NCBI RefSeq assembly: GCF_005938385.1
Contig: NZ_VCRA01000005.1
Location: 451,407-515,406, forward strand
Length of the DNA stretch: 64,000 nt
Direction of reading: 5' to 3'
From: Paenibacillus mesophilus
Lineage (GTDB): Bacteria; Bacillota; Bacilli; Paenibacillales; NBRC-103111
Translations under genes and position numbers: made by a program
Shown here: piece by piece, positions 17,264 to 25,827 of the stretch
Position numbering within the stretch: the first letter of the stretch is position 1
Layout: every line of letters starts with the position of its first letter
Notes under the pieces: model-generated
Told to the model about the DNA's origin: nothing
The model's input: only the letters and a program-made list of their open reading frames with translations
Databases searched by the model: none

Positions 17264-18512
17264 ATAGCCCTTTTTCCATCATATTCGTAAGCGCCATCAC
17301 GACTCCCCATTTCACATGCGCGTAAGTAAGTCCACCTTGCATGTAAGCAATATGCGGAGATCGGATCGGCGCGTCAGCGGATAGCTCAAGACTTCCGCCT
17401 TGAATGAACGTCCCGGCAGCCATAATGACCGGATGCTCATAGCCGGGCATGTCCCACGGCTCGGGTACGACGTGGGAGTCGACGGCCGCCGCTTTCTGAA
17501 TCCCTTGCACGAAGGCGATCAAATGCTCCGGTCCCGAGAACCGGATCGCCTGGATCAAATCGGTCCGTTCGTCGCTCCAGCGCGGATGCGTATCGAAGCC
17601 GAGCAGCTCGAACAACGCGGCGGCGAACACGCTGCCTTTGAGCGCTTGTCCGACAAGATGCGGGGCCAGGAACAGTCCTTGGAAAATATCCCGGGTCGTG
17701 CCGAGCATCGCCCCGACCTCCCCCCCGATGCCCGGAGCCGTAAGCCGATAGGCGGCCAATTCGACAAGGTCTCGCTTGCCGACAATATACCCTCCCGTCG
17801 GTGCTATGCCGCCCCCGGGATTTTTGATAAGAGAACCTGCCATCAAATCGACTCCGGCTTCGGTCGGTTCCTTCTCTTCCGTAAACTCGCCGTAGCAGTT
17901 GTCGACGAATACGATTACGTCAGGCACAATTTCCTTGACGAACCGCACCATTTGGGCAATTTGCTCCACCGTGTAGGATGGCCGCCAATCGTATCCTCTC
18001 GACCGCTGGATGCCGACCACTTTCGGCGGGTTCGTCATCAGCTTGTCTCGCAGTACGTTCCATGCCGGGAGCCCATCATCGGCCAATGCCACTTCATCGT
18101 AGCGCACTCCCCAATCCTGGAGCGATCCCGTTCCGTCTCCCGGCTTGCCGATTACTTTATGCAAAGTGTCATACGGCTTGCCGGTTATGTACAAGAGCAA
18201 GTCTCCCGGGCGCAGGATGCCGAACAAGGCGGTACCGATCGTGTGGGTTCCGGAGACGAAGTGGGGCCGCACAAGCCCCGCCTCCGCCCCGAACACGTCG
18301 GCATATACGAGATCCAGCACTTCTCTGCCGCGGTCGTTATATCCATACCCGGTTGATCCTGCAAAATGATAGTCGCTTACTTTATGCTTCTGGAAAGCTT
18401 CGATCACCTTCCACTGATTGCGGTCCACCCGTCTGTCCAACTGCTTCAGCTTAGGCTCCGCAATAGCCTCCGCTTCATCCATGAGCCGGGCGATTTTATC
18501 CGGTACGTTCAT
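17259..18512 (-). CDS. ynbB: YnbB-type PLP enzyme (aluminium resistance / methionine gamma-lyase-like family)
   Basis: PLP-dependent fold-type I protein of 417 residues in the family named for aluminium resistance, distantly related to cystathionine and methionine gamma-lyases. Typical blocks are FAGSTGYGYNDRGREVLD, VSGTHTIGTALFG, VDNCYGEFTEE and the lysine motif SLIKNPGGGIAPTGGY. The start is ATG at 18512, preceded by GGAGAG; it lies 1 bp after the hflX stop. The order hflX-ynbB-glnR-glnA is the same as in B. subtilis. The physiological reaction is not established. Despite the tight hflX linkage, glnR has its own promoter. Confidence 0.92.
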   Translation of the reverse strand: MNVPDKIARLMDEAEAIAEPKLKQLDRRVDRNQWKVIEAFQKHKVSDYHFAGSTGYGYNDRGREVLDLVYADVFGAEAGLVRPHFVSGTHTIGTALFGILRPGDLLLYITGKPYDTLHKVIGKPGDGTGSLQDWGVRYDEVALADDGLPAWNVLRDKLMTNPPKVVGIQRSRGYDWRPSYTVEQIAQMVRFVKEIVPDVIVFVDNCYGEFTEEKEPTEAGVDLMAGSLIKNPGGGIAPTGGYIVGKRDLVELAAYRLTAPGIGGEVGAMLGTTRDIFQGLFLAPHLVGQALKGSVFAAALFELLGFDTHPRWSDERTDLIQAIRFSGPEHLIAFVQGIQKAAAVDSHVVPEPWDMPGYEHPVIMAAGTFIQGGSLELSADAPIRSPHIAYMQGGLTYAHVKWGVVMALTNMMEKGLL

Positions 18513-18513
18513 T

Positions 18514-19830
18514 TCAATGATTCTCTCCCTCTTGCTGAATCGCTTCATGCGCCATAAACGCCTGAAGCATATAGCCTTTCTTGTCGAATTCGAGTTGTTT
18601 CAATCGCACGTCGAAGGTGATGTCTTCCCCTTCCACTTCCTGCTCCAGCACGTCGCCTACACGGTACACGAGCGAGATCAGATCGCCGCGTCCCGCCGGT
18701 ATGCGAAACCGTCTCGTATCGCCCATAAGCTTCTCTTGAACGGAAAGCTTGAGCGATTCCAAATCGGCTTCGGAGAAGGCGGAAACCCGGATCATATCCC
18801 CTTCTGCGGTCAAAAGTTCGGCATTCGCTCCCGACAGCAGATCGATTTTATTGAATACGGCGATCGTCGGCTTGCCTTGTGCTCCGAGCTCTTGAAGCAC
18901 CTCGTCTACGACGCGCATCTGCTGTTCCTTCATCTCGCTTGAGCTGTCTACGACATGCAGAATAAGATCCGCCTCGCAAACCTCTTCGAGCGTCGCCCGA
19001 AACGCCGCGACCAGATCGTGGGGAAGATTTTGTATAAAACCTACCGTGTCGGTCAGAACGATCTCCTGACCGTTCGGCAGACGAAGCATGCGCGATGTCG
19101 GATCGAGCGTTGCAAACAATTGGTTCTCGGCATATACGTCCGCTTGAGTAAGACGATTGAGCAGCGTTGACTTGCCCGCGTTCGTATAACCGACCAGCGC
19201 CGCCTGGAACACGCCTGTCTTTCTCCGGCGTTCCCGATGCAGCACACGGTGGCGCCTTACTTCTTGCAGCGCGTTTCTCAGCTCGCTGATCCGGTTGCGA
19301 ATATGGCGCCGGTCTGTCTCAAGCTTCGTCTCCCCCGGTCCCCGCGTACCTATACCGCCGCCAAGACGGGATAAATTGACGCCGTGACCCGACAGGCGGG
19401 GCAATAAATAGCTGAGCTGGGCAAGCTCGACTTGCAGGAAGCCTTCGCTCGTCTTCGCACGCTGTGCGAATATGTCCAAGATAAGCTGGGTCCGGTCGAT
19501 AATTTTCAGATCGAGCGCACGCTCCAGATTGCGGACTTGCGCCCCGGACAGCTCCTGGTCGAATATCGCCGTATTGGCTCCGAGTCGGTCGGCGACATCG
19601 CGAAGCTCCTCCACTTTCCCTTTGCCGATAAACCATTTCGGATCGATCGAGTCTTTGGCCTGAACCGCCGAATGGAGCACCTCGACTCCGGCGCTTTCGG
19701 CCAGGCTGATCAGCTCGTCAAGCGAATACTGCACCATGCCATCGGATAACCGGTCGCTTTTCAAAACGAGACTGACGACAACCGCTTTATCCGGGATGCC
19801 GTCGGTCACTTCATGCGTCGTTTGCTTCAT
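18514..19830 (-). CDS. hflX: Ribosome-associated GTPase HflX
   Basis: GTPase that binds and splits stalled or hibernating ribosomes. It has 438 residues. The N-terminal HflX domain contains the glycine-rich GPGETKLETDRR segment, and a helical linker precedes the G domain. The G domain carries G1 GYTNAGKSTLLN, G3 DTVGFIQNLP and G4 NKID. The C-terminal domain ends in KGYMLQAFMAHEAIQQ. The start ATG at 19830 has GGAG upstream. It heads the minus-strand hflX-ynbB unit and overlaps nothing upstream. Confidence 0.96.
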   Translation of the reverse strand: MKQTTHEVTDGIPDKAVVVSLVLKSDRLSDGMVQYSLDELISLAESAGVEVLHSAVQAKDSIDPKWFIGKGKVEELRDVADRLGANTAIFDQELSGAQVRNLERALDLKIIDRTQLILDIFAQRAKTSEGFLQVELAQLSYLLPRLSGHGVNLSRLGGGIGTRGPGETKLETDRRHIRNRISELRNALQEVRRHRVLHRERRRKTGVFQAALVGYTNAGKSTLLNRLTQADVYAENQLFATLDPTSRMLRLPNGQEIVLTDTVGFIQNLPHDLVAAFRATLEEVCEADLILHVVDSSSEMKEQQMRVVDEVLQELGAQGKPTIAVFNKIDLLSGANAELLTAEGDMIRVSAFSEADLESLKLSVQEKLMGDTRRFRIPAGRGDLISLVYRVGDVLEQEVEGEDITFDVRLKQLEFDKKGYMLQAFMAHEAIQQEGENH

Positions 19831-19923
19831 GCCAAAACTCCTTTATCCCGTCATTGCCGTGTGTACGGTTCATTGTAACATATTTCCGAATAAGCTTTCA
19901 TATTATATCCGTTTCTAGCGCGG

Positions 19924-21921
19924 TTACGTATAGGGCAGCTCGATTTCTGCAGTCGTTCCGCTTCCCGCCGCACTCGCTATAGTCAGCTTCCCGCCGTGGT
20001 TCTCCATGATGTTGTGGCAGATCATGATGCCGAGTCCGGTTCCATTTTCCTTCGTCGTGAAGAAAGGCTGCCCGACCTTAGGCGTCAGTTCTTCCGGGAT
20101 TCCGCCCCCCTGGTCAGTAATGTGGACGGTCAGGGCTTGGTCCGACTTCTCCGTCCGAACGGCTACTTGCCCGCCGTCCGGCATCGCCTCGATTGCGTTT
20201 TTCAACAAGTTGACGAACACCTGCTTCATTTGATTCTCGTCACAGCGAATCAGGGGCATGTCTTTTACCTGTTCGGTAACGATCTGAACCTTATTCAGAA
20301 TCGCTTGCGTCTCCAGCAGCGTCACTACATGATCGATTACGGTCCGGATATCGGTTTCCCGGAAGCTCGCCGGCCGGGGCTTGGACAGCAGCAGAAACTC
20401 GTTCACGATGAAATTGATTCGTTCCAATTCGGTCAGCATAACCGGGTAGTACGCTTTGTTCTCGATCCGCGAAGATTGCAGCAGCTGGACAAAGCCTTTG
20501 AGCGCTGTAAGCGGGTTTCGTATTTCATGCGCAAGACCCGCGGCAAGCTGTCCGGTGACAGCCAGCCGGTCGGAATTTCGCAGCAGCTCCTCCGCCTTCT
20601 TACGATCCGTTACGTCTTTGGCTACGCCATAAATGCCTACGATTTGATGATCGGCGATAATCGGGATGTTCGTCACATCGACGGTTACCGTATGCCCTTC
20701 CTTATGGATCATCTTAAGCTCGAAATGATTTGAATTTCCTTCCATCGTCTCCTGAAAATAAGTAAGCGCCTTCAACCGGTCCTGGGGATGAATCATGGAA
20801 ACGAACTGTCGCTTCGTCATCTCCTCGGCCGAATACCCGAGCAGCTTGACCGAAGCCGGATTGACCGCAACGAGCTTCCCTTTTCGGTCGAACGTGCAGA
20901 TCGGGTCGGGGTTATGCTCGATCAAATCCGCCGTTTTCCCGTGGAACGTCGGCAGCCGGTGATGCAGCTTGAATTCATACATGTTCAGATCTGCATCATG
21001 GAGCAAATCTTCGATGCCCAGCATCCGGTCGGGGACGGAAACGGAAACGCCTACGGAGAACGATAGCGAAACGGGCGGAAGCCCTTCATCGGGGACGAAC
21101 GATTGTCCGTTCAGCTCATCCAGCAAACGCTGCCGCATATGGACAAAAGCGGGCTCGTCTTCCACGACGACGACGAACTCGTCTCCGCCCAGCCGTCCGG
21201 CTATGCCATTCGCAGGCTGGACCAGCTTCCGCAAGTAGTCCGCGACGAGCAAAATGACTTTGTTTCCTACCATATGTCCGTACGTGTCATTAATTTGCTT
21301 GAAGAAATTGAGATCGATCAGCAGTACTCGCACCGTCTTGCCTTCCTTGATCAGCTGTTCGCCGAACTGCAGCGTCTGCTGCAGCGAGGCAAGCCCGGTC
21401 AACGAATCGATCATGCTCAAGTGGCGGTATTCGTTTCTTTCTTTCTCCAGCTTCCGCGCATAGTAGGCAAGGATCGTATAGGCGACCGCGTTAATCGAAA
21501 TAAAAAACAAGTGGGTCATCCATTCGTTATGCTCCGAAAAATCAGCGTAAGCGTACAGGTTAATACCGACGGCTATTGCGGCTGCAAGTGTATACAAAGG
21601 ATTCGGCAATAGAAGGGCGTAAAAGAGCAGCAGAGGGTAAACCGTCATCAAGGTTGCGAACATCTGCTCCGGCTGGACAGCGGCTACGTACACGAGTAAA
21701 GCCAAACTCGACATACCGTAAGCCGCCTTCCTTTTCTTGCTCAGGAATACCGCCGCGAGCAGCAGCCCCGTAAAAAGAACCGAAGCCGCACTCCTTGTCA
21801 AATCGGGTATAGCGTCGATACATGCATTTACGCCGACAAACAAAACGAGTGCGGCGAGCACCGAATCCTTCCTCCGGACAGCGGCCATACGAATCGGCCG
21901 TAATGAGCGCGATAAGTGCAT
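19924..21921 (-). CDS. Membrane GGDEF-PAS-histidine kinase fusion
   Basis: A 665-residue protein joining c-di-GMP and phosphorelay modules. The N-terminus has about five to six TM helices (21-155) and a coiled linker. The GGDEF domain (165-320) has an intact RLGGDEF active site at 243-249, DLNFFKQIND and the C-terminal DADLNMYEFK, but no RxxD inhibitory site 5 residues upstream. A PAS domain covers 333-445. HisKA has H465 in AHEIRNP, and HATPase_c has DQGGGIPEE and GTGLGIM. The kinase half resembles sporulation kinases. A c-di-GMP riboswitch and terminator lie in its leader, so its product may feed back on its own expression. Whether both enzymes are active is unknown. Confidence 0.88.
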   Translation of the reverse strand: MHLSRSLRPIRMAAVRRKDSVLAALVLFVGVNACIDAIPDLTRSAASVLFTGLLLAAVFLSKKRKAAYGMSSLALLVYVAAVQPEQMFATLMTVYPLLLFYALLLPNPLYTLAAAIAVGINLYAYADFSEHNEWMTHLFFISINAVAYTILAYYARKLEKERNEYRHLSMIDSLTGLASLQQTLQFGEQLIKEGKTVRVLLIDLNFFKQINDTYGHMVGNKVILLVADYLRKLVQPANGIAGRLGGDEFVVVVEDEPAFVHMRQRLLDELNGQSFVPDEGLPPVSLSFSVGVSVSVPDRMLGIEDLLHDADLNMYEFKLHHRLPTFHGKTADLIEHNPDPICTFDRKGKLVAVNPASVKLLGYSAEEMTKRQFVSMIHPQDRLKALTYFQETMEGNSNHFELKMIHKEGHTVTVDVTNIPIIADHQIVGIYGVAKDVTDRKKAEELLRNSDRLAVTGQLAAGLAHEIRNPLTALKGFVQLLQSSRIENKAYYPVMLTELERINFIVNEFLLLSKPRPASFRETDIRTVIDHVVTLLETQAILNKVQIVTEQVKDMPLIRCDENQMKQVFVNLLKNAIEAMPDGGQVAVRTEKSDQALTVHITDQGGGIPEELTPKVGQPFFTTKENGTGLGIMICHNIMENHGGKLTIASAAGSGTTAEIELPYT

Positions 21922-21968
21922 TGGGTTCTTCCCTTCCGCTTTAATTGCAGCCGGAATTGTATACCGGC

Positions 21969-22000
21969 AAAAAAAGCCGCCCCTGATTACAGGGACGGCC
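21969..22000 (-). terminator. Riboswitch expression-platform terminator
   Basis: On the minus strand GGCCGTCCCTG, a TAAT loop and CAGGGGCGGC are followed by seven T. It lies between the c-di-GMP aptamer and the kinase start, where ligand-dependent termination would act. Confidence 0.85.
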
Positions 22001-22029
22001 GATCACACGATAACGAGATCGTGAAATTT

Positions 22030-22112
22030 GCGTTTCGGCAACCCAGCTGTCATAGTCCGCCCGAACCTTAGACCTGTGGCTTTGCGTCCCTGCCTTTCGG
22101 CAAGTTTGCCAA
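22030..22112 (-). ncRNA. c-di-GMP-I (GEMM-I) riboswitch aptamer
   Basis: Read on the minus strand the element shows the GEMM-I landmarks in order: GGCAAACTTGCC, a GAAA tetraloop, GGGACGCAAAGCC, then CAGGTCTAAGG, and the closing arm AGCTGGGTTGCCG. The GAAA tetraloop with its distant receptor, and the GACGCAAAGCC core that contacts c-di-GMP, are all present. It is followed by a terminator and then the GGDEF-kinase gene 110 bp downstream. I recognise the consensus by eye; a covariance-model hit would be decisive. Confidence 0.88.
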
Positions 22113-22251
22113 ATGTATTTCCATATTCTTACGTGCACCTGAAACCTAATATACCATACCTTGCCATTTCGCGATACAATAATTCTAACGATTCAAAGTT
22201 TTCTGTTAAGTCCGAAAATTCGAATTCCAATTATCAAGTCTGGAATCAATG

Positions 22252-22920
22252 TCAGGAACGGGCCGTTATTTCAGCGATCAGCTCCGCGAGCTGCAATCCT
22301 TCCATCGTATCTATTCTTTTGCGATGCGGTCCGAACGTTAGCGATGCCGTGACGGGATTCGGTACGATCACGCAGTGAAGCCCGGCCCTATGAGCCGCCA
22401 AGGCGCCGTTTGCCGAATCTTCGAAAGCGAGCGCTTCCTCCGGCCGCACGCCGAGATGCTCGACTGCCTGTCTGTAAAGCTCCGGATCCGGCTTCACTCT
22501 CGCCACATGGTCCCGCGTCCGCACACACGAGAAATAGTCCGATATCCCGAATTTGCTCAAATACCCCGTAACCCAGTCGCTGCCGGAACTGGAAGCAAGC
22601 CCGATCGCCAAGCCGAGCCGGCTCGCTTGCTCCAAAACCGAAACGACACCCGGACGCAGCTGCTCCCTCTCCATGCGCTCCGCGAACAGCTTCCTGCGCA
22701 TCGATTGGAATTGCCCGCGATCGATCGGTCTGCCGATGCTTTTCTCCAAATATTCATAAGGATCGAATACCGACAACATGTCCGTACCGATTACTTTCGA
22801 CCAAACCTCCAATGATAGCTCCGCCCCATGATGCCGGTAAACGTCCGCATACGCATGAAATTCGTTTGTTTCCGTATCCAGAATAAGTCCGTCAAAGTCG
22901 AATACGACCGCGCGTATCAT
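22252..22920 (-). CDS. HAD-superfamily hydrolase, beta-phosphoglucomutase-like
   Basis: A 222-residue HAD-IA protein. Motif I is DFDGLILDTE (D-x-D-G-x-x-x-D-T), the small helical cap follows, motif II is LASSSGSDW, motif III is VKPDPELY, and motif IV is FEDSANGALAAHRAG. This pattern is that of beta-phosphoglucomutase-like and small-molecule phosphatases such as YhcW. The start is ATG at 22920, which has GGAGG 7 nt upstream; two earlier starts (22926, 22947) are less well spaced. It is alone upstream of the riboswitch on the same strand. The substrate is unknown. Confidence 0.84.
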   Translation of the reverse strand: MIRAVVFDFDGLILDTETNEFHAYADVYRHHGAELSLEVWSKVIGTDMLSVFDPYEYLEKSIGRPIDRGQFQSMRRKLFAERMEREQLRPGVVSVLEQASRLGLAIGLASSSGSDWVTGYLSKFGISDYFSCVRTRDHVARVKPDPELYRQAVEHLGVRPEEALAFEDSANGALAAHRAGLHCVIVPNPVTASLTFGPHRKRIDTMEGLQLAELIAEITARS

Positions 22921-23043
22921 TTCCATTCCTCCAACTATCCGATTCACCGGCTCTCCGTCCGATTGAACGTATTATACATCAAACTTGCTTTTCCTGTCCC
23001 GGTCTCCCCTCCCCACTATACAAGTCCCCGGAAGCAACAAGTA

Positions 23044-23066
23044 CAAAAGCCGCCACATGGCGGCTT
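23044..23066 (-). terminator. Terminator after the 31-residue basic protein gene
   Basis: AGCCGCCA pairs with TGGCGGCT, followed on the minus strand by TTTTG. Confidence 0.75.
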
Positions 23067-23085
23067 CCCGGTTTCAGCATTCTGC

Positions 23086-23181
23086 TTACTTCGACTTTTT
23101 CTTCGCGGCCGACCGCCCCTGCTTCTTCGGGTCGTTCGGTTCCGGCGCGCGTTTCTGGGAGCCGTTATCGTTATCAGGCAT
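23086..23181 (-). CDS. 31-residue basic peptide, unknown function
   Basis: Small frame with a perfect AAGGAGG 8 nt before the ATG at 23181 and a terminator just after its TAA. The product starts MPDNDNGSQKRAPEPNDPKK and ends in a run rich in lysine and serine (SAAKKKSK). It has no cysteine and no hydrophobic segment, so it should be soluble and disordered. The strong initiation and termination signals argue that it is real. It follows spoVK (stop 23259) on the same strand, 77 bp away, so a sporulation link is possible but unproven. Confidence 0.62.
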   Translation of the reverse strand: MPDNDNGSQKRAPEPNDPKKQGRSAAKKKSK

Positions 23182-23258
23182 CTGTAGTTCCTCCTTGTTC
23201 GGTTATGGCGCTGCGCCTATTAGTATGCTTGCTCCTTGCCGGTTTCATGTCGGCAAGC

Positions 23259-24230
23259 TCAGAAGCCGTTCTTTTTGTCCGTGCGCATGTCCTCCGGCTT
23301 GATCGACATCAGCTCTTGTCTGCCCGGAGCCGTCGTATTGTATTGGCTCAGCAGTCGGACCGCCTGGTGCCTTACGGAGCGCTCCATCAGATTGCGGACG
23401 AATCTGGCATTGCTGAAGGCCGAAGGGTCGCGGCTCTTCTCCGCGGCAAGCAGCTGGCGAAGCCTCATGATGGTGGCGGGTATTAAGGTGTAATCCCGTT
23501 CTCTAACCATTAATTCGGCGATTTGAACAAGCTGATCCGTCGTATAGTCGGGGAAATCGATCGCAATCGGGAAGCGCGAAGGGAGACCTGGATTCGTTGC
23601 CAAAAAAAACTCCATTTCTTCCGAATATCCAGCCAAAATGAGCACAAACTGATTTTTATAATCCTCCATCGCTTTCACGAGCGTATCGATCGCTTCCTTG
23701 CCGAAATCTTTCTCGCCGCCGCGAGCCAAGCTGTACGCTTCATCGATGAACAAGATGCCGCCCATCGCCTTTTTGATCAAATCCCGCGTTTTGAGTGCCG
23801 TATGGCCAATGTATTCGCCGACCAGATCGGCCCGCTCCACCTCGACCAGATGACCTTTGGGCAGCAAACCCATCGCTTGAAACAGCTTGGCGATAATGCG
23901 GGCAACGGTCGTCTTGCCGGTTCCGGGGTTTCCTTTGAAAACCATATGGTATACTTGTTGATTCGACGTAAGTCCCGCGTCTGTGCGGTATTGTCCGATC
24001 TGCAGCAAGGCGTATATTTCATACACGAGCTCCTTGACGTTTTCCAGACCGACCATCTGATCCAATTCTTTCATAATATCCGCGAAAGGGCCTTGTGACG
24101 GAACCGATTTGCCGCTTGGTTGAGGCTCCGGCTCGGATACGGGCGCGGATATAGGCTCGGGCGTACGAAGCACGACATTGATTTGCCTGGAAGCTTTAGC
24201 CATATCGCTGGAAATCACTCGACTGTTCAT
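23259..24230 (-). CDS. spoVK: Stage V sporulation protein K, AAA ATPase
   Basis: AAA-type ATPase of 323 residues needed late in sporulation in Bacillus. Residues 1-50 are low-complexity and proline-rich. The ATPase domain has Walker A GNPGTGKTT (100-108), Walker B GGILFIDEAYSLAR, and sensor regions ILAGYSEEMEFFL and NARFVRNLMERSVRHQA, all close to SpoVK (CbxX/CfqX family). ATG at 24230 is preferred over an upstream GTG at 24239 because GAGGTG sits 6 nt upstream. It is transcribed divergently from the polysaccharide deacetylase gene, and the small basic peptide lies downstream. Confidence 0.92.
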   Translation of the reverse strand: MNSRVISSDMAKASRQINVVLRTPEPISAPVSEPEPQPSGKSVPSQGPFADIMKELDQMVGLENVKELVYEIYALLQIGQYRTDAGLTSNQQVYHMVFKGNPGTGKTTVARIIAKLFQAMGLLPKGHLVEVERADLVGEYIGHTALKTRDLIKKAMGGILFIDEAYSLARGGEKDFGKEAIDTLVKAMEDYKNQFVLILAGYSEEMEFFLATNPGLPSRFPIAIDFPDYTTDQLVQIAELMVRERDYTLIPATIMRLRQLLAAEKSRDPSAFSNARFVRNLMERSVRHQAVRLLSQYNTTAPGRQELMSIKPEDMRTDKKNGF

Positions 24231-24524
24231 CGGAATCACCTCTTCTTCGAAGGTGCAGGCACGGATGCTTTAAGCCCGTCGGAACCATTCGCCGTATGGC
24301 TGCTAGCGAAATATCCCCTGCCTATAATGTACAAAGCAAGAAGTTGTCCTATGAATCAAAATAAGCTCTTTTGCACAAATTTCCGATTTTTGCAGCCGGC
24401 CGGACAACCAGGCGAATATTCCCCTATTTCAACGATTTTTTCACTTGGACTTCGCAAGCCGGTATGGTAGACTTCACCTGAAAGCAACCTGCATCGGGTG
24501 GTCCGAAACTATAGGAGGATGTCC

Positions 24525-25811
24525 ATGAGAGAACGTCTGTTATTCTCTTTCGTACTAATCGTGGTAGCCTATACAATCGTTCCCTGGGTGGTGACGCGCA
24601 TATTCGCTATCGGCGTATTCCGCAGAGGGAAAGTTTCCAATCAAGTCGCGCTGACGTTCGACGACGGTCCCGATCCGGTGTATACTCCGCTTTTGCTCGA
24701 TCTGCTTAGAAAGCATGAGGCCAAGGCTACCTTTTTCGTACTGGGCTCGAAGGCGGAGCGACAGGCCGGCCTGATCGAGCGAATCCACAAGGAAGGGCAT
24801 CAGATCGGCATCCACAATTATTCACACATGTCCAACTGGTTCCAGTTTCCTTGGAATGTCCGGAGAAAGCAAGCGGACCGGTCGGCCGAAATCGTGGCCT
24901 CCATTACCGGGGCGAAGCCGGTTTATTACAGGCCTCCCTGGGGCATTTTGAATTTATTCGATCTGATCACGCTTAAACCTTACAAGGTCGTGCTCTGGTC
25001 CGTCATGCCCAAAGATTGGCGCAGCCGAATCGGCAAAACGAAGCTGAAGATCAGGCTTATGAACGGGATAAAGGAAGGGTCGGTCGTTCTGCTGCACGAT
25101 AGCGGAGAGACATTCGGGGCGGACCGCGATGCGCCGGCTCACATGTTGAACGCTCTGGACGAAGTCCTTGCCAGCATGAGACAAAGGGGCTTGAAACCGG
25201 TACGCGTGGATGAATTGATGCATGCCTCGACGGAGCATCGGCTCGGCATGTTCAAACGCATGCTCTTCAACGTATGGATGGCCTGGGAGCGCTGCTTCGT
25301 CAAGCTGTTCCGTTTGAAGGCGGTTGACCGCAGCGATCCTCTGCTGAAGCTTCGCGTGCGCGAATATTTAGGCAAACAGCCGATCCTGCTCCCGGACGGC
25401 GAGCAAATCCGCAAGGGCGATCTGGTGGCCGAAATGCATCTGGACAATTACACGTTGTTTAAGCTCGGGCTCGATGCCCGCAGCAGCGTACAATTGGCCA
25501 CCCAATTGATCCGGAGAACCCGTACGCTGATGCCGGAAATAAGCAAACTGCTGCTGACCGATCCGTTGTATCAAAATGTGAAGGGCTTATACGGAATTAC
25601 GATGATCCATCGCGGCTCCAAACAGCTCGGCTTTACCGTCTTCGATTTACCGGAAGGACTATTCGCCCGTGCGACCCGGATCTACTTAAAATTTCTGCTC
25701 TACGTCGTTCATCCTAACGGCAAAAAACGATTAAAAGAAAAGACCGATTTGCTCGAGCCTAAAATCGTGGCCATTTCCAAAAACGAGCTGAAAATCCGTT
25801 ATATCGCCTAA
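24525..25811 (+). CDS. Membrane-anchored polysaccharide deacetylase with YkoP-like C-terminal domain
   Basis: A 428-residue protein. One N-terminal TM helix (5-27) is followed by a NodB-type deacetylase domain: LTFDDGPDPVYT with D46/D47, the metal histidines H97 and H101 in GIHNYSH, then RPPWG and LLHDSG. From about residue 260 a second domain resembles YkoP-type domains found behind deacetylases in spore formers (KLRVREYLGKQPILLPDGEQ... DPLYQNVKGLYGITMIHRG). The catalytic domain should remove N-acetyl groups from cell-wall or exopolysaccharide. ATG at 24525 has AGGAGG 6 nt upstream. The gene is alone and divergent from spoVK. Confidence 0.9.
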   Translation: MRERLLFSFVLIVVAYTIVPWVVTRIFAIGVFRRGKVSNQVALTFDDGPDPVYTPLLLDLLRKHEAKATFFVLGSKAERQAGLIERIHKEGHQIGIHNYSHMSNWFQFPWNVRRKQADRSAEIVASITGAKPVYYRPPWGILNLFDLITLKPYKVVLWSVMPKDWRSRIGKTKLKIRLMNGIKEGSVVLLHDSGETFGADRDAPAHMLNALDEVLASMRQRGLKPVRVDELMHASTEHRLGMFKRMLFNVWMAWERCFVKLFRLKAVDRSDPLLKLRVREYLGKQPILLPDGEQIRKGDLVAEMHLDNYTLFKLGLDARSSVQLATQLIRRTRTLMPEISKLLLTDPLYQNVKGLYGITMIHRGSKQLGFTVFDLPEGLFARATRIYLKFLLYVVHPNGKKRLKEKTDLLEPKIVAISKNELKIRYIA

Positions 25812-25827
25812 TGAGCTATTACGAATC

